From contig DIHQ01000053.1 in the NCBI GenBank assembly GCA_002420235.1, positions 1 through 27,193 on the forward strand: a stretch of 27,193 nt of DNA. The letters are read 5' to 3'. Positions 1 to 7,959 of this stretch are shown here, piece after piece. The notes under the pieces are model-generated. The model saw only the letters and a program-made list of their open reading frames with translations. It was not told where the DNA came from and searched no databases. Each line of letters opens with the position of its first letter. Positions within the stretch are counted from its first letter, which is position 1. Source of the stretch: Flavobacteriales bacterium UBA5692. Lineage in GTDB: Bacteria > Bacteroidota > Bacteroidia > Flavobacteriales_D > Sanyastnellaceae. The translations under genes were made by a program, and so were the position numbers.

Positions 1-2038
1 AGCCAATTTCCCAACCGCCTTTGAATTTCTTTCCACCAGTGACGCTCAAGATGTGTCGGTTGTCCCAGCTAGAGGGCACATAATCACCTCCTTCAACAGC
101 GTACTCGCTGCGTACAAATGTGTACGCCAGCAAGCCGTAAAATCCTTGGTAAAATCGCTGCTGAAGTAGCACCTCCGCCCCGTACGAACGGCCAGCGCCG
201 TTATAAACCACTGCTTCGTTACCAACCACGCCGAAATCCGCTCCTAAGTTGGCCAGCGGTACTCCTTGTCGCACGCTCACGGGCGCGTTTTGATAGCCCT
301 TCCAAAAGCCTTCGAGAGAGGCCACGATGTTGCGTTTACCCCCCTCCCAGCGAATGCCGGCGACAGCTTGCGTGTTGCTGAAGTATCGGGCATCTTCTCC
401 TACGTTAATGCGCTCTCCATCTTCTACGTAACCGAGGATGGTGTAGGCGGGCAATTGAAAGTATCGGCCAGTGTTGGCATTGAGCGTCCAGCCGGGTGCA
501 AATGCGTACGACGCCGAAAAACGTGGGGAGAATTGCCGAAGTGGGTTGCGTAGGCCCTCAGCCAAGGTGGAACCGTCCGCTCGAAAACCAGCACATAAGG
601 TTAAACGCTCATCCAAAACCTTGCGGTTGACGGTTCCGAAGACTCCATACTTGTGTGCCTTCAAATCCGAGGCGAACGCCACGGAATCCAACGCGCCAGC
701 GGCGGGATTGTACCGCTGCTCGGAGGTCCTGTTGTTGTACTTGACGTATTCATACCCTGCGCCCAACGTAGCCTCCCAACCCGTATTTCCGAAAAGTTTA
801 CGCTCCACGCGGAATTTATTCTCAATTTCCTGAGATAGGTAGTCTCGGATGAGCGGAGCATCCTCATTGTTATCGAGGTGCTTAAACGCTCGGTTGTTCA
901 GCATGTTCCGGCTGGCCACCAGGGTCCATTTACCATTGTCGCGGTAGTTGTCCCACCGGATACCCTGAGTATAATTCCACTGCTTTTGGACATCCAGGGC
1001 TCCAAGGATGGCGACTTGATCGAGGTAATTGGCCGCCGCGGTATCGTCCGCTATACCCAAGTTCAATTCGAAATCATCGAGTGCGCCGAGGCCTATGACT
1101 GTGACGGCGTTTTTGTCATTGGGGCGAGCAGTCCACTTGAATTGGCAATCGTTGTAGATGGGTAAAAACGGCAGTCCTAACGCTTCAAACAAGAATTGCA
1201 AATAGCTTCTGCGCATGCTCAAAATCAGCGAGGAATTCTCACCAGTTGGCCCCTCTATGGTCAATCCCAAATCACTGGTTCCGACCACCATATTGGCTGT
1301 CCATTCATCCGTTCGGGCTTCCTTAAAACTGAATTCCATCACCGAACTAAGCGCGTTACCGCGGGCTGAAGGAAAGGCTCCCGCATAAAAATCGATGTTC
1401 TCTACAAGGTCCACATTGATCATTCCTACCGGTCCTCCACTGGCGCCCTGTGTTGCGAAGTGATTGATATTCGGAATTTCAATGCCATCGATGTAGAAAC
1501 GGTTCTCATTGGGTGCACCTCCACGAACCACGATGTCATTGCGGAAACTAGGTATCGCCGCAACACCGGGCAAGGTTCGAAGAGCGCGACTGATATCGCG
1601 TCCACCGCCTGGATTGCGTTTGATTTCGTTGGTACCGAGGTTCCGAACGCTCAAGGGTGCTTCTGCAACGTTGGGCCGACGACTTCCGACGACTTCAGCT
1701 TCTTCAATTGCGATGGACACAAGCTTCATAACAGCATTAACGACCGCAGGGCGAGCCGGAGTCACCTCAATCTCGAAAACTGTTCTCGGTTCGTATCCTA
1801 CAAAGCTGAATTGGATGTTTTGGATACCCGCTGGCACATCCTTCAATTCATAATTTCCTTCAAAATCTGACGTTGTCCCCACTGCTGACCCCTGCAACGT
1901 AACCGTTGCGAAAGGGATGGGTTGATTGGTCCGTTCATCGTTAACTCGTCCTCGAATGGTGCCAAAAGATTGGGCAATGCCTGTGGTTGATAGACACAAC
2001 AAAGACGCACCGACGGTCAAGCACAATTTCCAATTCAT
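1..2038 (-). CDS. TonB-dependent outer-membrane receptor (C-terminus cut by window edge)
   Basis: About 679 residues are visible and the reading frame stays open to the left edge, so the last beta strands are missing. It starts with ATG at 2038 and a signal peptide (MNWKLCLTVGASLLCL, ending near GIAQ). A carboxypeptidase-D-like regulatory domain follows (GRVNDERTNQPIPFATVTL, later FSFVGYEPRT), then a plug domain with the motifs LRTLPGVAAIP, VVRGGAPNENRFYIDGIEIP and HFATQGASGG. The rest is beta-barrel sequence, including SSWDNRHILSV close to the edge. The family takes up large substrates such as siderophores, cobalamin or glycans using TonB energy. There is no SusD partner beside it and the plug is not SusC-like, so an iron, vitamin or peptide substrate is as likely as a glycan; I cannot name it. 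It lies downstream of dnaX on the same strand with a 106-bp gap. An AT-rich TAGTTTTT at 2092-2085 could be a poor -7 element. Confidence 0.93.
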   Translation of the reverse strand, partial: MNWKLCLTVGASLLCLSTTGIAQSFGTIRGRVNDERTNQPIPFATVTLQGSAVGTTSDFEGNYELKDVPAGIQNIQFSFVGYEPRTVFEIEVTPARPAVVNAVMKLVSIAIEEAEVVGSRRPNVAEAPLSVRNLGTNEIKRNPGGGRDISRALRTLPGVAAIPSFRNDIVVRGGAPNENRFYIDGIEIPNINHFATQGASGGPVGMINVDLVENIDFYAGAFPSARGNALSSVMEFSFKEARTDEWTANMVVGTSDLGLTIEGPTGENSSLILSMRRSYLQFLFEALGLPFLPIYNDCQFKWTARPNDKNAVTVIGLGALDDFELNLGIADDTAAANYLDQVAILGALDVQKQWNYTQGIRWDNYRDNGKWTLVASRNMLNNRAFKHLDNNEDAPLIRDYLSQEIENKFRVERKLFGNTGWEATLGAGYEYVKYNNRTSEQRYNPAAGALDSVAFASDLKAHKYGVFGTVNRKVLDERLTLCAGFRADGSTLAEGLRNPLRQFSPRFSASYAFAPGWTLNANTGRYFQLPAYTILGYVEDGERINVGEDARYFSNTQAVAGIRWEGGKRNIVASLEGFWKGYQNAPVSVRQGVPLANLGADFGVVGNEAVVYNGAGRSYGAEVLLQQRFYQGFYGLLAYTFVRSEYAVEGGDYVPSSWDNRHILSVTGGKKFKGGWEIG

Positions 2039-2144
2039 TGATATGAGAACACGAACCCTAGGCACGCGTTCAATCACCACTCCAAAAAACTAAAGAATTA
2101 GATGCAGTCATGTGTTTGGGAAGACCTTGACCCTTAAATAAGGC

Positions 2145-3881
2145 TTAACCAAGGAGATCGAGATCTAATCGCTTTCGTAAGTCGTCTAGCGTTGAATTTT
2201 TTTTCACCATTTCATCGTACCGCTCGCGATCATTCAAGAATTCCGTTGAAGCCGTTTGCGAATCATGCTCTTTCATTTCCACCACTAAGTCCAAACTGTC
2301 ATTTTCCAGCGCGTCCGAAAAGAATTGATTCAAACGCAATTGAATCTTTTTTATTTGCTCTGCTTGCAGTTGATTCAAAACTGTCAAGGTAATGGTAGAT
2401 TTCTCGAAACCCAAGGCAGTCAATTTGAGCGTTCTGTGGAGATTGAATTGACCTTCTGACTCAACGTCCATCATAAATTCACCCCATACCTTCTCCACGG
2501 CTGCGGCGGAAACGGGTTGATTCCGCGTAGTCCTCGTCTCTTTCGTATTCGAGGGTTTAGACACATTCATTAATGTCGAAGGGGCTGCAATTGCCAACGT
2601 CGAGATGGGGCTATCGACAGTGGGCTTTGATATTTTTGGAACTGACTCCGTCTTCTTCTTAGGAACAAGCTGGGATTCCTCAGCAGAAGCCAATGTCGAC
2701 TCCTGATGCTCGCGCTTTATGGCAATCGCAGTAGAGGAACGATCAGCTTGTGAAGATGCGTCTGTCACCCATGCATTTGCCTCGATTGGGGTCAGTTCAG
2801 GCTTTTTTTTTTCATCCTCCAATAAGGAGGCCAATTGAACCAAGGTAAGTTCGACGAGTAGCCTTTGGTGGTTGCTCGTTTTGTATTGCACGTCTGCTTG
2901 GTTCACAGCATCCAATGCGTTCACCAGAAACCGCAAATCCACACTGGCAGACTGGGCACTGAATTGCGATTTGACATGATCCGTCACTTCCATTAAAGCT
3001 ACCGTACTCTTATCCTTGCTCATGAGTAGATTTCTAAGGTGTGCTCCAAGGCCCGTGATAAAATGGTGCGGATCGAAGCCACGTGAAACTATGCCATCAA
3101 GAATCAGCAAGGCTTTAGCGACTTCAGCTTCACGAACTGCATCAACCACGTCGAAGTACGTTTGCTGGTCAAGAACGTGAAGGTGTTCGGCGACTGTAGC
3201 GTAGTCCAACTTATTTCCGGCAAAGGCTACCAATTGGTCAAATATGCTCAAGGCATCCCGCAAAGCACCATCGGCTTTTGTTGCAACAACGTGCAGAGCA
3301 GCCTCCTCTGCTTCAATTCCTTCCTTATCGCAGATGCGCTTGAGATGTTCGACCATGTCCGGCACGGTAATCCTATGAAAATCAAAAATCTGACACCGCG
3401 AGAGAATGGTAGGGAGAATCTTGTGTTTCTCTGTTGTGGCAAGGATGAAGACTGCGTGTGGAGGCGGCTCCTCGAGCGTCTTCAAAAAAGCATTAAATGC
3501 AGCCTGCGATAGCATGTGCACCTCGTCAATTATGTAGACTTTGAACTGGCCTTGTTGCGGAGGAATGCGCACCTGATCAACGATGGATCGGATATCTTCG
3601 ACCTTATTGTTCGAAGCGGCATCCAACTCGAAAACATTAAACGCATAATCCTCTCGTTCATTCGCTTCAAAACCATTGATTGCACGGGCAAAAATGCGCG
3701 CCGAAGTAGTCTTTCCTACTCCACGCGGACCACAAAAAAGATACGCTTGAGCGATTTGCTCTTGGTCAATTGCTTGTTTCAGCGTCCTCGTAATACTCGC
3801 CTGCCCAACCACTGCGTCCCAGTGTTGAGGTCGATATTTCCGCGCGGACACGGTAAATTGCGATTTTTGTGCAGCTTCCAT
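2145..3881 (-). CDS. dnaX: DNA polymerase III subunits gamma/tau
   Basis: 578 residues, ATG start. This is the clamp-loader ATPase that loads the sliding clamp and, as tau, links the loader to the polymerase and helicase. The AAA+ core shows Walker A GPRGVGKTT (51-59), Walker B with YIIDEVHML (about 116-124), sensor 1 (ILATTEKHK, about 146-154) and the SRC arginine finger (161-163). Domain III runs to about residue 355, followed by a low-complexity linker (about 360-455) and a C-terminal domain beginning near VEKVWGEFMMDVES. The four-cysteine zinc module usually found after Walker A is absent: ARAIN goes straight to FNVFELDAASNN through an acidic linker. I recall the same arrangement in other Flavobacteria, so I read it as a lineage trait. 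Codons 357-360 (E K K K) are encoded by a ten-A run, described separately. The gene is divergent from rpsF. No convincing intrinsic terminator follows. Confidence 0.97.
   Translation of the reverse strand: MEAAQKSQFTVSARKYRPQHWDAVVGQASITRTLKQAIDQEQIAQAYLFCGPRGVGKTTSARIFARAINGFEANEREDYAFNVFELDAASNNKVEDIRSIVDQVRIPPQQGQFKVYIIDEVHMLSQAAFNAFLKTLEEPPPHAVFILATTEKHKILPTILSRCQIFDFHRITVPDMVEHLKRICDKEGIEAEEAALHVVATKADGALRDALSIFDQLVAFAGNKLDYATVAEHLHVLDQQTYFDVVDAVREAEVAKALLILDGIVSRGFDPHHFITGLGAHLRNLLMSKDKSTVALMEVTDHVKSQFSAQSASVDLRFLVNALDAVNQADVQYKTSNHQRLLVELTLVQLASLLEDEKKKPELTPIEANAWVTDASSQADRSSTAIAIKREHQESTLASAEESQLVPKKKTESVPKISKPTVDSPISTLAIAAPSTLMNVSKPSNTKETRTTRNQPVSAAAVEKVWGEFMMDVESEGQFNLHRTLKLTALGFEKSTITLTVLNQLQAEQIKKIQLRLNQFFSDALENDSLDLVVEMKEHDSQTASTEFLNDRERYDEMVKKNSTLDDLRKRLDLDLLG
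2803..2830 (-). promoter_or_regulatory. Candidate slippery A10 run with upstream hairpin inside dnaX
   Basis: On the coding (minus) strand, ten consecutive A residues (2812 to 2803) cover part of codons 357-360, read as GAA AAA AAA AAG. Immediately upstream, CCTCC-TTATT-GGAGG (2830 to 2816) can form a five-base-pair GC-rich hairpin, and its 3' arm is also a Shine-Dalgarno-like GGAGG three bases before the run. One extra A, or a -1 ribosomal shift, gives AAA GCC TGA: one new residue, then a stop, for a 361-residue product. One lost A, or a +1 shift, gives AGC CTG AAC TGA, stopping after three codons. Known family biology: E. coli dnaX uses A AAA AAG with an upstream Shine-Dalgarno sequence, and Thermus dnaX uses transcriptional slippage on an A run, to make gamma. 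That this run slips in this organism is inferred. Confidence 0.6.
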
Positions 3882-3956
3882 TGGTCATGCGAATATCGCA
3901 CGCATTGGAATGCATCGCAAAACCGCTTTATGAACAGGTTACCCACTTCTACGCCC

Positions 3957-3987
3957 TTGTTTTTTACCTTACTTATCTGTATTTTTG
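3957..3987 (+). promoter_or_regulatory. Bacteroidota-type promoter of the rpsF operon
   Basis: A TTG -33 element (3957-3959) is followed after 20 bp by TATTTTTG (3980-3987), a perfect match to the Bacteroidota -7 consensus TAnnTTTG. It sits 27 bp before the rpsF ATG, leaving a leader of about 20 nt. It lies in the 133-bp divergent gap between dnaX and rpsF. I found no equally good element for dnaX on the other strand. Confidence 0.72.
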
Positions 3988-4014
3988 CACCCCATTTATC
4001 TAAACCCGTTCTAC

Positions 4015-4383
4015 ATGAACCGTTACGAAACTGTTTTCATTATGACTCCCGTGCTATCTGTTGAACAGGTAGCGGAAACAGTAAAGAAGTACAAAGCGTT
4101 TCTCAAAGAGCACAAAGGAATTATTGTGCACGAGGAATCATGGGGATTGCGGAAGCTAGCTTATCCCATCCAGAAAAAATCAACTGGTTTTTACCAATTA
4201 CTGGAGTTTGAGGCCGATGCAACCGTTGTCCTGCCCTTCGAAACTGAATTCCGCCGGGACGAGCGCATCATCCGTTTTTTGACAACGCGCATGGACAAGT
4301 ACCACATTGCATACGCTGAATCACGGCGGAATAAAGCCAAGGAGGCTCCGGCCGCTAAAACTGAATCCACTGAAGAGGCTTAA
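4015..4383 (+). CDS. rpsF: 30S ribosomal protein S6
   Basis: 122 residues beginning MNRYETVFIMTPVLS, the usual S6 N-terminus. The frame stays open upstream to a TTG at 3985, but that codon lies inside the promoter -7 element and would add ten residues absent from the family, so I chose the ATG at 4015. S6 binds 16S rRNA as a heterodimer with S18 in the platform of the small subunit. The conserved core is visible: LRKLAYPIQKKSTGFYQL and EFRRDERIIRFLTTRMDKY. The C-terminus is a short alanine- and glutamate-rich tail. It is the first gene of rpsF-rpsR-rplI, 19 bp before rpsR, with no ssb or priB in between. Confidence 0.97.
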   Translation: MNRYETVFIMTPVLSVEQVAETVKKYKAFLKEHKGIIVHEESWGLRKLAYPIQKKSTGFYQLLEFEADATVVLPFETEFRRDERIIRFLTTRMDKYHIAYAESRRNKAKEAPAAKTESTEEA

Positions 4384-4402
4384 TTCTTAAATCGATACTA
4401 CC

Positions 4403-4666
4403 ATGGCTGACAAGAACGTACGTTACCTAAACCCTATCAGCATTGATACGCAGAAGGAGAAGTACTGCCGCTTTAAGAAAAAAGGCATCAAGTACATCGA
4501 CTACAAAAATGCGGACTTCCTGCTGATGCTATGCAATGAGCAAGGCAAGATTTTGCCGCGACGCCTCACTGGAACTTCCTTAAAGTATCAGCGTAAGGCA
4601 TCTCAGGCAATTAAAAAAGCGCGCCACTTGGCTTTAATGCCCTATGTGGCAGATAATCTCAGATAA
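4403..4666 (+). CDS. rpsR: 30S ribosomal protein S18
   Basis: 87 residues, ATG start. S18 pairs with S6 in the small-subunit platform. The family signature is clear: a basic N-terminal part with CRFKKKGIKYIDYKN, then the rRNA-binding segment ILPRRLTGTSLKYQRKASQ (about 50-69) and the helix AIKKARHLALMPY. Length is normal. It lies 19 bp after rpsF and 12 bp before rplI, so it is almost certainly co-transcribed with both. Confidence 0.97.
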   Translation: MADKNVRYLNPISIDTQKEKYCRFKKKGIKYIDYKNADFLLMLCNEQGKILPRRLTGTSLKYQRKASQAIKKARHLALMPYVADNLR

Positions 4667-4678
4667 GTTTCAACCATC

Positions 4679-5125
4679 ATGGAAATTATCCTCAAGCAAG
4701 ACGTCGAGCTACTCGGCAGCAAGCACGATACCGTGACAGTGAAAAGTGGATACGCTCGTAACTTTCTCATTCCAAAAGGCATGGCTGTGGCGGCTACCCC
4801 ATCTGCGAAAAAAGTAGTAGCAGAAGTGATAAGGCAGCAAGCGCATAAGGCTGCAAAAGCTGTAGAAGAAGCGCAAGCACTGGCGAAGAATTTAGAAGGT
4901 TTATCCTTGGAAATTGGAGCCAAAGCTGGCGAGACTGGAAAGATTTTTGGTTCTGTGAATTCCATTCAAATTGCGGAAGCCATTCAGACTGCTGGCTACA
5001 ACGTTGACCGGAAAGTGATCAAAATTGAAGAGGACAGTATCAAGCAACTTGGAGATTATGAAGCCATACTCAAGTTGCACAAAGAGGTCAACGCAACAGT
5101 GAAATTTAAGGTTATTGCTGTTTAA
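4679..5125 (+). CDS. rplI: 50S ribosomal protein L9
   Basis: 148 residues, ATG start. L9 binds 23S rRNA near the base of the L1 stalk through its N-terminal domain and reaches out from the ribosome by a long helix. The N-terminal domain is typical: MEIILKQDVELLGSKHDTVTV, then SGYARNFLIPKGMA (about 23-36). The connecting helix is rich in alanine, lysine and glutamate (about 41-75), and the C-terminal domain includes GKIFGSVNSIQIAEAI. It is the last gene of the operon, and an intrinsic terminator begins 20 bp after its stop. Confidence 0.97.
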   Translation: MEIILKQDVELLGSKHDTVTVKSGYARNFLIPKGMAVAATPSAKKVVAEVIRQQAHKAAKAVEEAQALAKNLEGLSLEIGAKAGETGKIFGSVNSIQIAEAIQTAGYNVDRKVIKIEEDSIKQLGDYEAILKLHKEVNATVKFKVIAV

Positions 5126-5145
5126 GTCCTACCACTAAAATGGAG

Positions 5146-5174
5146 AAGCCGGGCACGTCGCGCGGCTTTTTTTT
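5146..5174 (+). terminator. Intrinsic terminator of the rpsF-rpsR-rplI operon
   Basis: Arms AAGCCG (5146-5151) and CGGCTT (5163-5168) form the main stem. An inner GC/GC pair is possible across the loop, and an eight-T run (5167-5174) follows. Confidence 0.85.
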
Positions 5175-5416
5175 GCCCCAAAATGAAACCCCACCGACAC
5201 GATTAATATACCCTTTCGACACTTGTTTTGTGATCTAAAAAGTCACTGCAAGTGTTTCAGAGAAGCAAGATGGGAGGTTTGATTTAATCTATGAGACATT
5301 CCTATATACAGCAAGCGGAAGTTCCTTCTTTAATTAGAGCTCTTGCCAAGTTGATGGAGTGATTGATCTTTATTTATTGTTTATCATTTCACCTTCGGCG
5401 CTAACTTCGACTGTAT
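5175..5416. other. Gene-free AT-rich stretch upstream of uvrB
   Basis: 242 bp between the ribosomal terminator and uvrB, more AT-rich than its surroundings. No intact reading frame, RNA gene or repeat is apparent. TAACTTCG at 5402-5409 resembles the -7 consensus TAnnTTTG with one mismatch and has a TTG 22 bp upstream (5377-5379), but it would leave almost no leader before uvrB. On the minus strand a short piece around 5320-5298 reads ELPLAVYRNVS before a stop; it may be a coding remnant or chance. Confidence 0.4.
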
Positions 5417-7438
5417 ATGCTGTTTGAACTCCAAAGTGAATACCGACCCGCCGGTGATCAGCCTCAGGCAATAGCGCAATTGGTCGAAGGGGTTAAGAAC
5501 GGCACCCAAGCTCAAACGTTGCTCGGGGTTACCGGTTCAGGTAAAACCTTTACCGTGGCGAACGTAATTGCCGAGACTGGACGGCCCACCTTAGTCCTTA
5601 GTCACAACAAAACTCTGGCCGCTCAGCTCTACAGCGAGTTTAAGGAGTTCTTCCCTAAAAACTTGGTAGAATATTTCGTGAGTTACTACGATTACTACCA
5701 ACCTGAAGCTTACATCCCATCAACCAACACCTACATTGAAAAGGATTTGGCCATCAATGAGGAAATCGAGAAGCTGAGACTGAGCACGACCTCGGCTCTC
5801 TTGAGCGGACGACGCGATGTGATTGTAGTCGCCTCCATCAGTTGCATTTATGGCATTGGAAACCCCGTAGAATTTCACAAAAGCGTCATCCCGTTAAAAG
5901 TGGGTCAGAAATGGGGCCGGAATGCTTTTCTCCACACTCTGGTCAGTGGTCTGTACAGCCGCACGCGAGCCGAGTTTAAACGAGGAACCTTTCGTGTACA
6001 AGGCGATACAGTCGATGTTTTTTTGGCCTATGCTGATCACGCCTTAAGAGTGCATTTTTGGGGCGATGAGATTGAGCAGCTCGAAACCATTGACCCGGAA
6101 ACCGGAACTCGATTACACGGCTATGACGACATCACCATCTACCCTGCCAACCTCTTCGTATCAAGCAAATCCACAACAAATCAAGCTGTTTGGGAGATTC
6201 AACAGGACCTTGAAAAGCAAAAAGACTTCTTTGCTGAACAAGCCAAATACCTCGAAGCTAAACGCCTCGAAGAACGGACCTTGTACGACCTCGAGATGAT
6301 TAAGGAAATCGGATTCTGCAACGGAATAGAGAATTACAGCCGCTACTTTGACAGGCGGAATCCTGGAGAGCGTCCGTTCTGTCTCCTGGATTACTTCTCC
6401 GATGATTTCTTGCTCGTTGTTGACGAAAGCCACGTCACAGTTCCTCAAATTGGCGCTATGTTTGGAGGAGATCGATCCCGCAAAACTTCATTGGTCGAAT
6501 ATGGTTTTCGCCTGCCCTCCGCCCTGGACAACAGACCCCTTAAAGCCGATGAATTCAATACCATAACTAACCAAGTCGTTTACGTTTCTGCCACGCCCGC
6601 AGATTATGAGCTACAGCAATCTGAGGGCATCATTGTCGAACAAGTAATTCGCCCCACCGGATTACTTGACCCTCCCATTGACGTCAGGCCCTGCACACAC
6701 CAAGTAGACGACCTCATTGGTGAAATACGAATCACGATTGAAGAAGGTCACCGAGTATTAGTCACCACATTGACCAAACGGATGGCCGAAGAACTAACCA
6801 AGTACCTCGATCGATTGAGTATTCCCGCGAGGTACATTCATTCTGACGTAAAAACTCTCGACCGGGTGGAAATCATACGTGAACTTAGAGACGGCGTCTT
6901 CGATGTACTTGTAGGAGTAAATCTATTGCGGGAAGGATTGGACATTCCGGAAGTTGCACTGGTGGCCATAATGGACGCAGATAAAGAGGGATTCCTTCGG
7001 TCGGATCGCTCATTAACTCAGACAGCAGGTCGAGCGGCGCGAAATGTAAACGGCCGGGTCATCATGTACGCCGACTCGATCACAGAATCTATGGCACGAA
7101 CAATCGAAGAAACCGAGCGAAGGCGTGAGAAGCAGGAACTATTCAATACCGAACACGGGATTGAGCCTCAGCAAATCCATAAGCAGAAGAAAACCATATT
7201 CGAACAAAGCCCGCAAGTTGATGACAGACCACGCCACATCGCTGCCGAACCAGGACCCGTATCAACCGACCCGGTTTGGGAGACCATGAGCGATGATGCA
7301 CTTGAAAAGTCAACCCTTCACACGAAACAACGCATGGAAGCCGCGGCGAAAGAATTGGACTTCATGGAGGCGGCACGCTTACGTGATGAGTATTTCGCGT
7401 TGAAAGAAATTATAGACAAGCGAAAAGCCAGCCAATGA
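5417..7438 (+). CDS. uvrB: Excinuclease ABC subunit B
   Basis: 673 residues, full length. UvrB is the damage-verifying helicase-like subunit of nucleotide excision repair: it receives the lesion from UvrA and recruits UvrC. Visible features are the N-terminal YRPAGDQPQAI, Walker A GVTGSGKT (37-44), the beta-hairpin that probes DNA (YYDYYQPEAYIPSTNTYIEKD, about 90-110), the DESH box with VTVPQIGAMFGGDRSRK, the SATPADYEL motif, the C-terminal helicase motifs (LREGLDIPEV, QTAGRAARN) and a C-terminal UVR domain (MEAAAKELDFMEAARLRDE) that contacts UvrC. Its stop overlaps the next gene's start as ATGA, so the two are translationally coupled. Confidence 0.98.
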   Translation: MLFELQSEYRPAGDQPQAIAQLVEGVKNGTQAQTLLGVTGSGKTFTVANVIAETGRPTLVLSHNKTLAAQLYSEFKEFFPKNLVEYFVSYYDYYQPEAYIPSTNTYIEKDLAINEEIEKLRLSTTSALLSGRRDVIVVASISCIYGIGNPVEFHKSVIPLKVGQKWGRNAFLHTLVSGLYSRTRAEFKRGTFRVQGDTVDVFLAYADHALRVHFWGDEIEQLETIDPETGTRLHGYDDITIYPANLFVSSKSTTNQAVWEIQQDLEKQKDFFAEQAKYLEAKRLEERTLYDLEMIKEIGFCNGIENYSRYFDRRNPGERPFCLLDYFSDDFLLVVDESHVTVPQIGAMFGGDRSRKTSLVEYGFRLPSALDNRPLKADEFNTITNQVVYVSATPADYELQQSEGIIVEQVIRPTGLLDPPIDVRPCTHQVDDLIGEIRITIEEGHRVLVTTLTKRMAEELTKYLDRLSIPARYIHSDVKTLDRVEIIRELRDGVFDVLVGVNLLREGLDIPEVALVAIMDADKEGFLRSDRSLTQTAGRAARNVNGRVIMYADSITESMARTIEETERRREKQELFNTEHGIEPQQIHKQKKTIFEQSPQVDDRPRHIAAEPGPVSTDPVWETMSDDALEKSTLHTKQRMEAAAKELDFMEAARLRDEYFALKEIIDKRKASQ

Positions 7439-7959
7439 CCCACATATCGAGACGAATCACACCAGAAACTTACCGGTTGGCCTCTAAAGTGCCTGTAAGA
7501 ATCGTTCTTGAAAACATCCGTTCTGGATTAAATGTTGGAGCGTTTTTCCGAACCGGTGATGCATTGCGCATCGACGGCATCGACTTGTGCGGATACACGG
7601 CACGCCCGCCACATCGAGAAATTCTTAAGAGCGCATTAGGGGCTACAGAACACGTGACGTGGATGGCGCATGATAACGCTTTAAAAGCGATTGAATCGCT
7701 GCGTACACAAGGCTATTTGATAGCCGCCGTCGAGCAAACCGAAGCGAGCATCTCCCTTCTCGACTGGAATCCCGATCCCAGTTCGAAATGGGCATTCATA
7801 TTTGGCAATGAAGTCCGTGGTATTGAGGAACAAACCCTAGGAGCCTGTGATACTGCCATCCAGATTCCTCAGTTCGGCGTAAAGCAAAGCCTAAATGTGA
7901 GTGTTTGCGGCGGGATAGTCTTGTGGGAGTCAGCTCGTCGCTTAGGATTTCCCGAGTAA
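7435..7959 (+). CDS. SpoU/TrmH-family RNA 2'-O-methyltransferase
   Basis: 174 residues, a single SPOUT domain without the extra N-terminal RNA-binding domain of RlmB. It uses S-adenosylmethionine to methylate ribose in tRNA or rRNA. The three family motifs are present: motif 1 LENIRSGLNVGAFFRTGDA (about 25-43, with the conserved N and R), motif 2 AFIFGNEVRGI, and motif 3 IQIPQFGVKQSLNVSVCGGI near the C-terminus, which forms the trefoil knot. The target nucleotide cannot be told from sequence. It overlaps uvrB by 4 bp (ATGA) and its TAA abuts the stop of the convergent peptidase gene. Confidence 0.9.
   Translation: MTHISRRITPETYRLASKVPVRIVLENIRSGLNVGAFFRTGDALRIDGIDLCGYTARPPHREILKSALGATEHVTWMAHDNALKAIESLRTQGYLIAAVEQTEASISLLDWNPDPSSKWAFIFGNEVRGIEEQTLGACDTAIQIPQFGVKQSLNVSVCGGIVLWESARRLGFPE

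Noticed and set aside
118..1870. Several open plus-strand frames of 60-136 codons opposite the receptor gene
   Set aside because: They are antisense shadows; the minus-strand frame encodes a continuous, recognisable TonB-dependent receptor.
2197..2204. A8 run near the 3' end of dnaX as a slippage site
   Set aside because: It lies in the last codons, the shifted frame runs on, and the product would hardly change.
3985..4014. Longer rpsF from a TTG start at 3985
   Set aside because: The TTG is part of the promoter -7 element and the extra ten residues are not found in S6; the ATG at 4015 gives the standard N-terminus.
4642..4965. Minus-strand frame opposite rplI
   Set aside because: Low-complexity Ala/Ser/Cys translation with no family resemblance, entirely within a conserved ribosomal protein gene.
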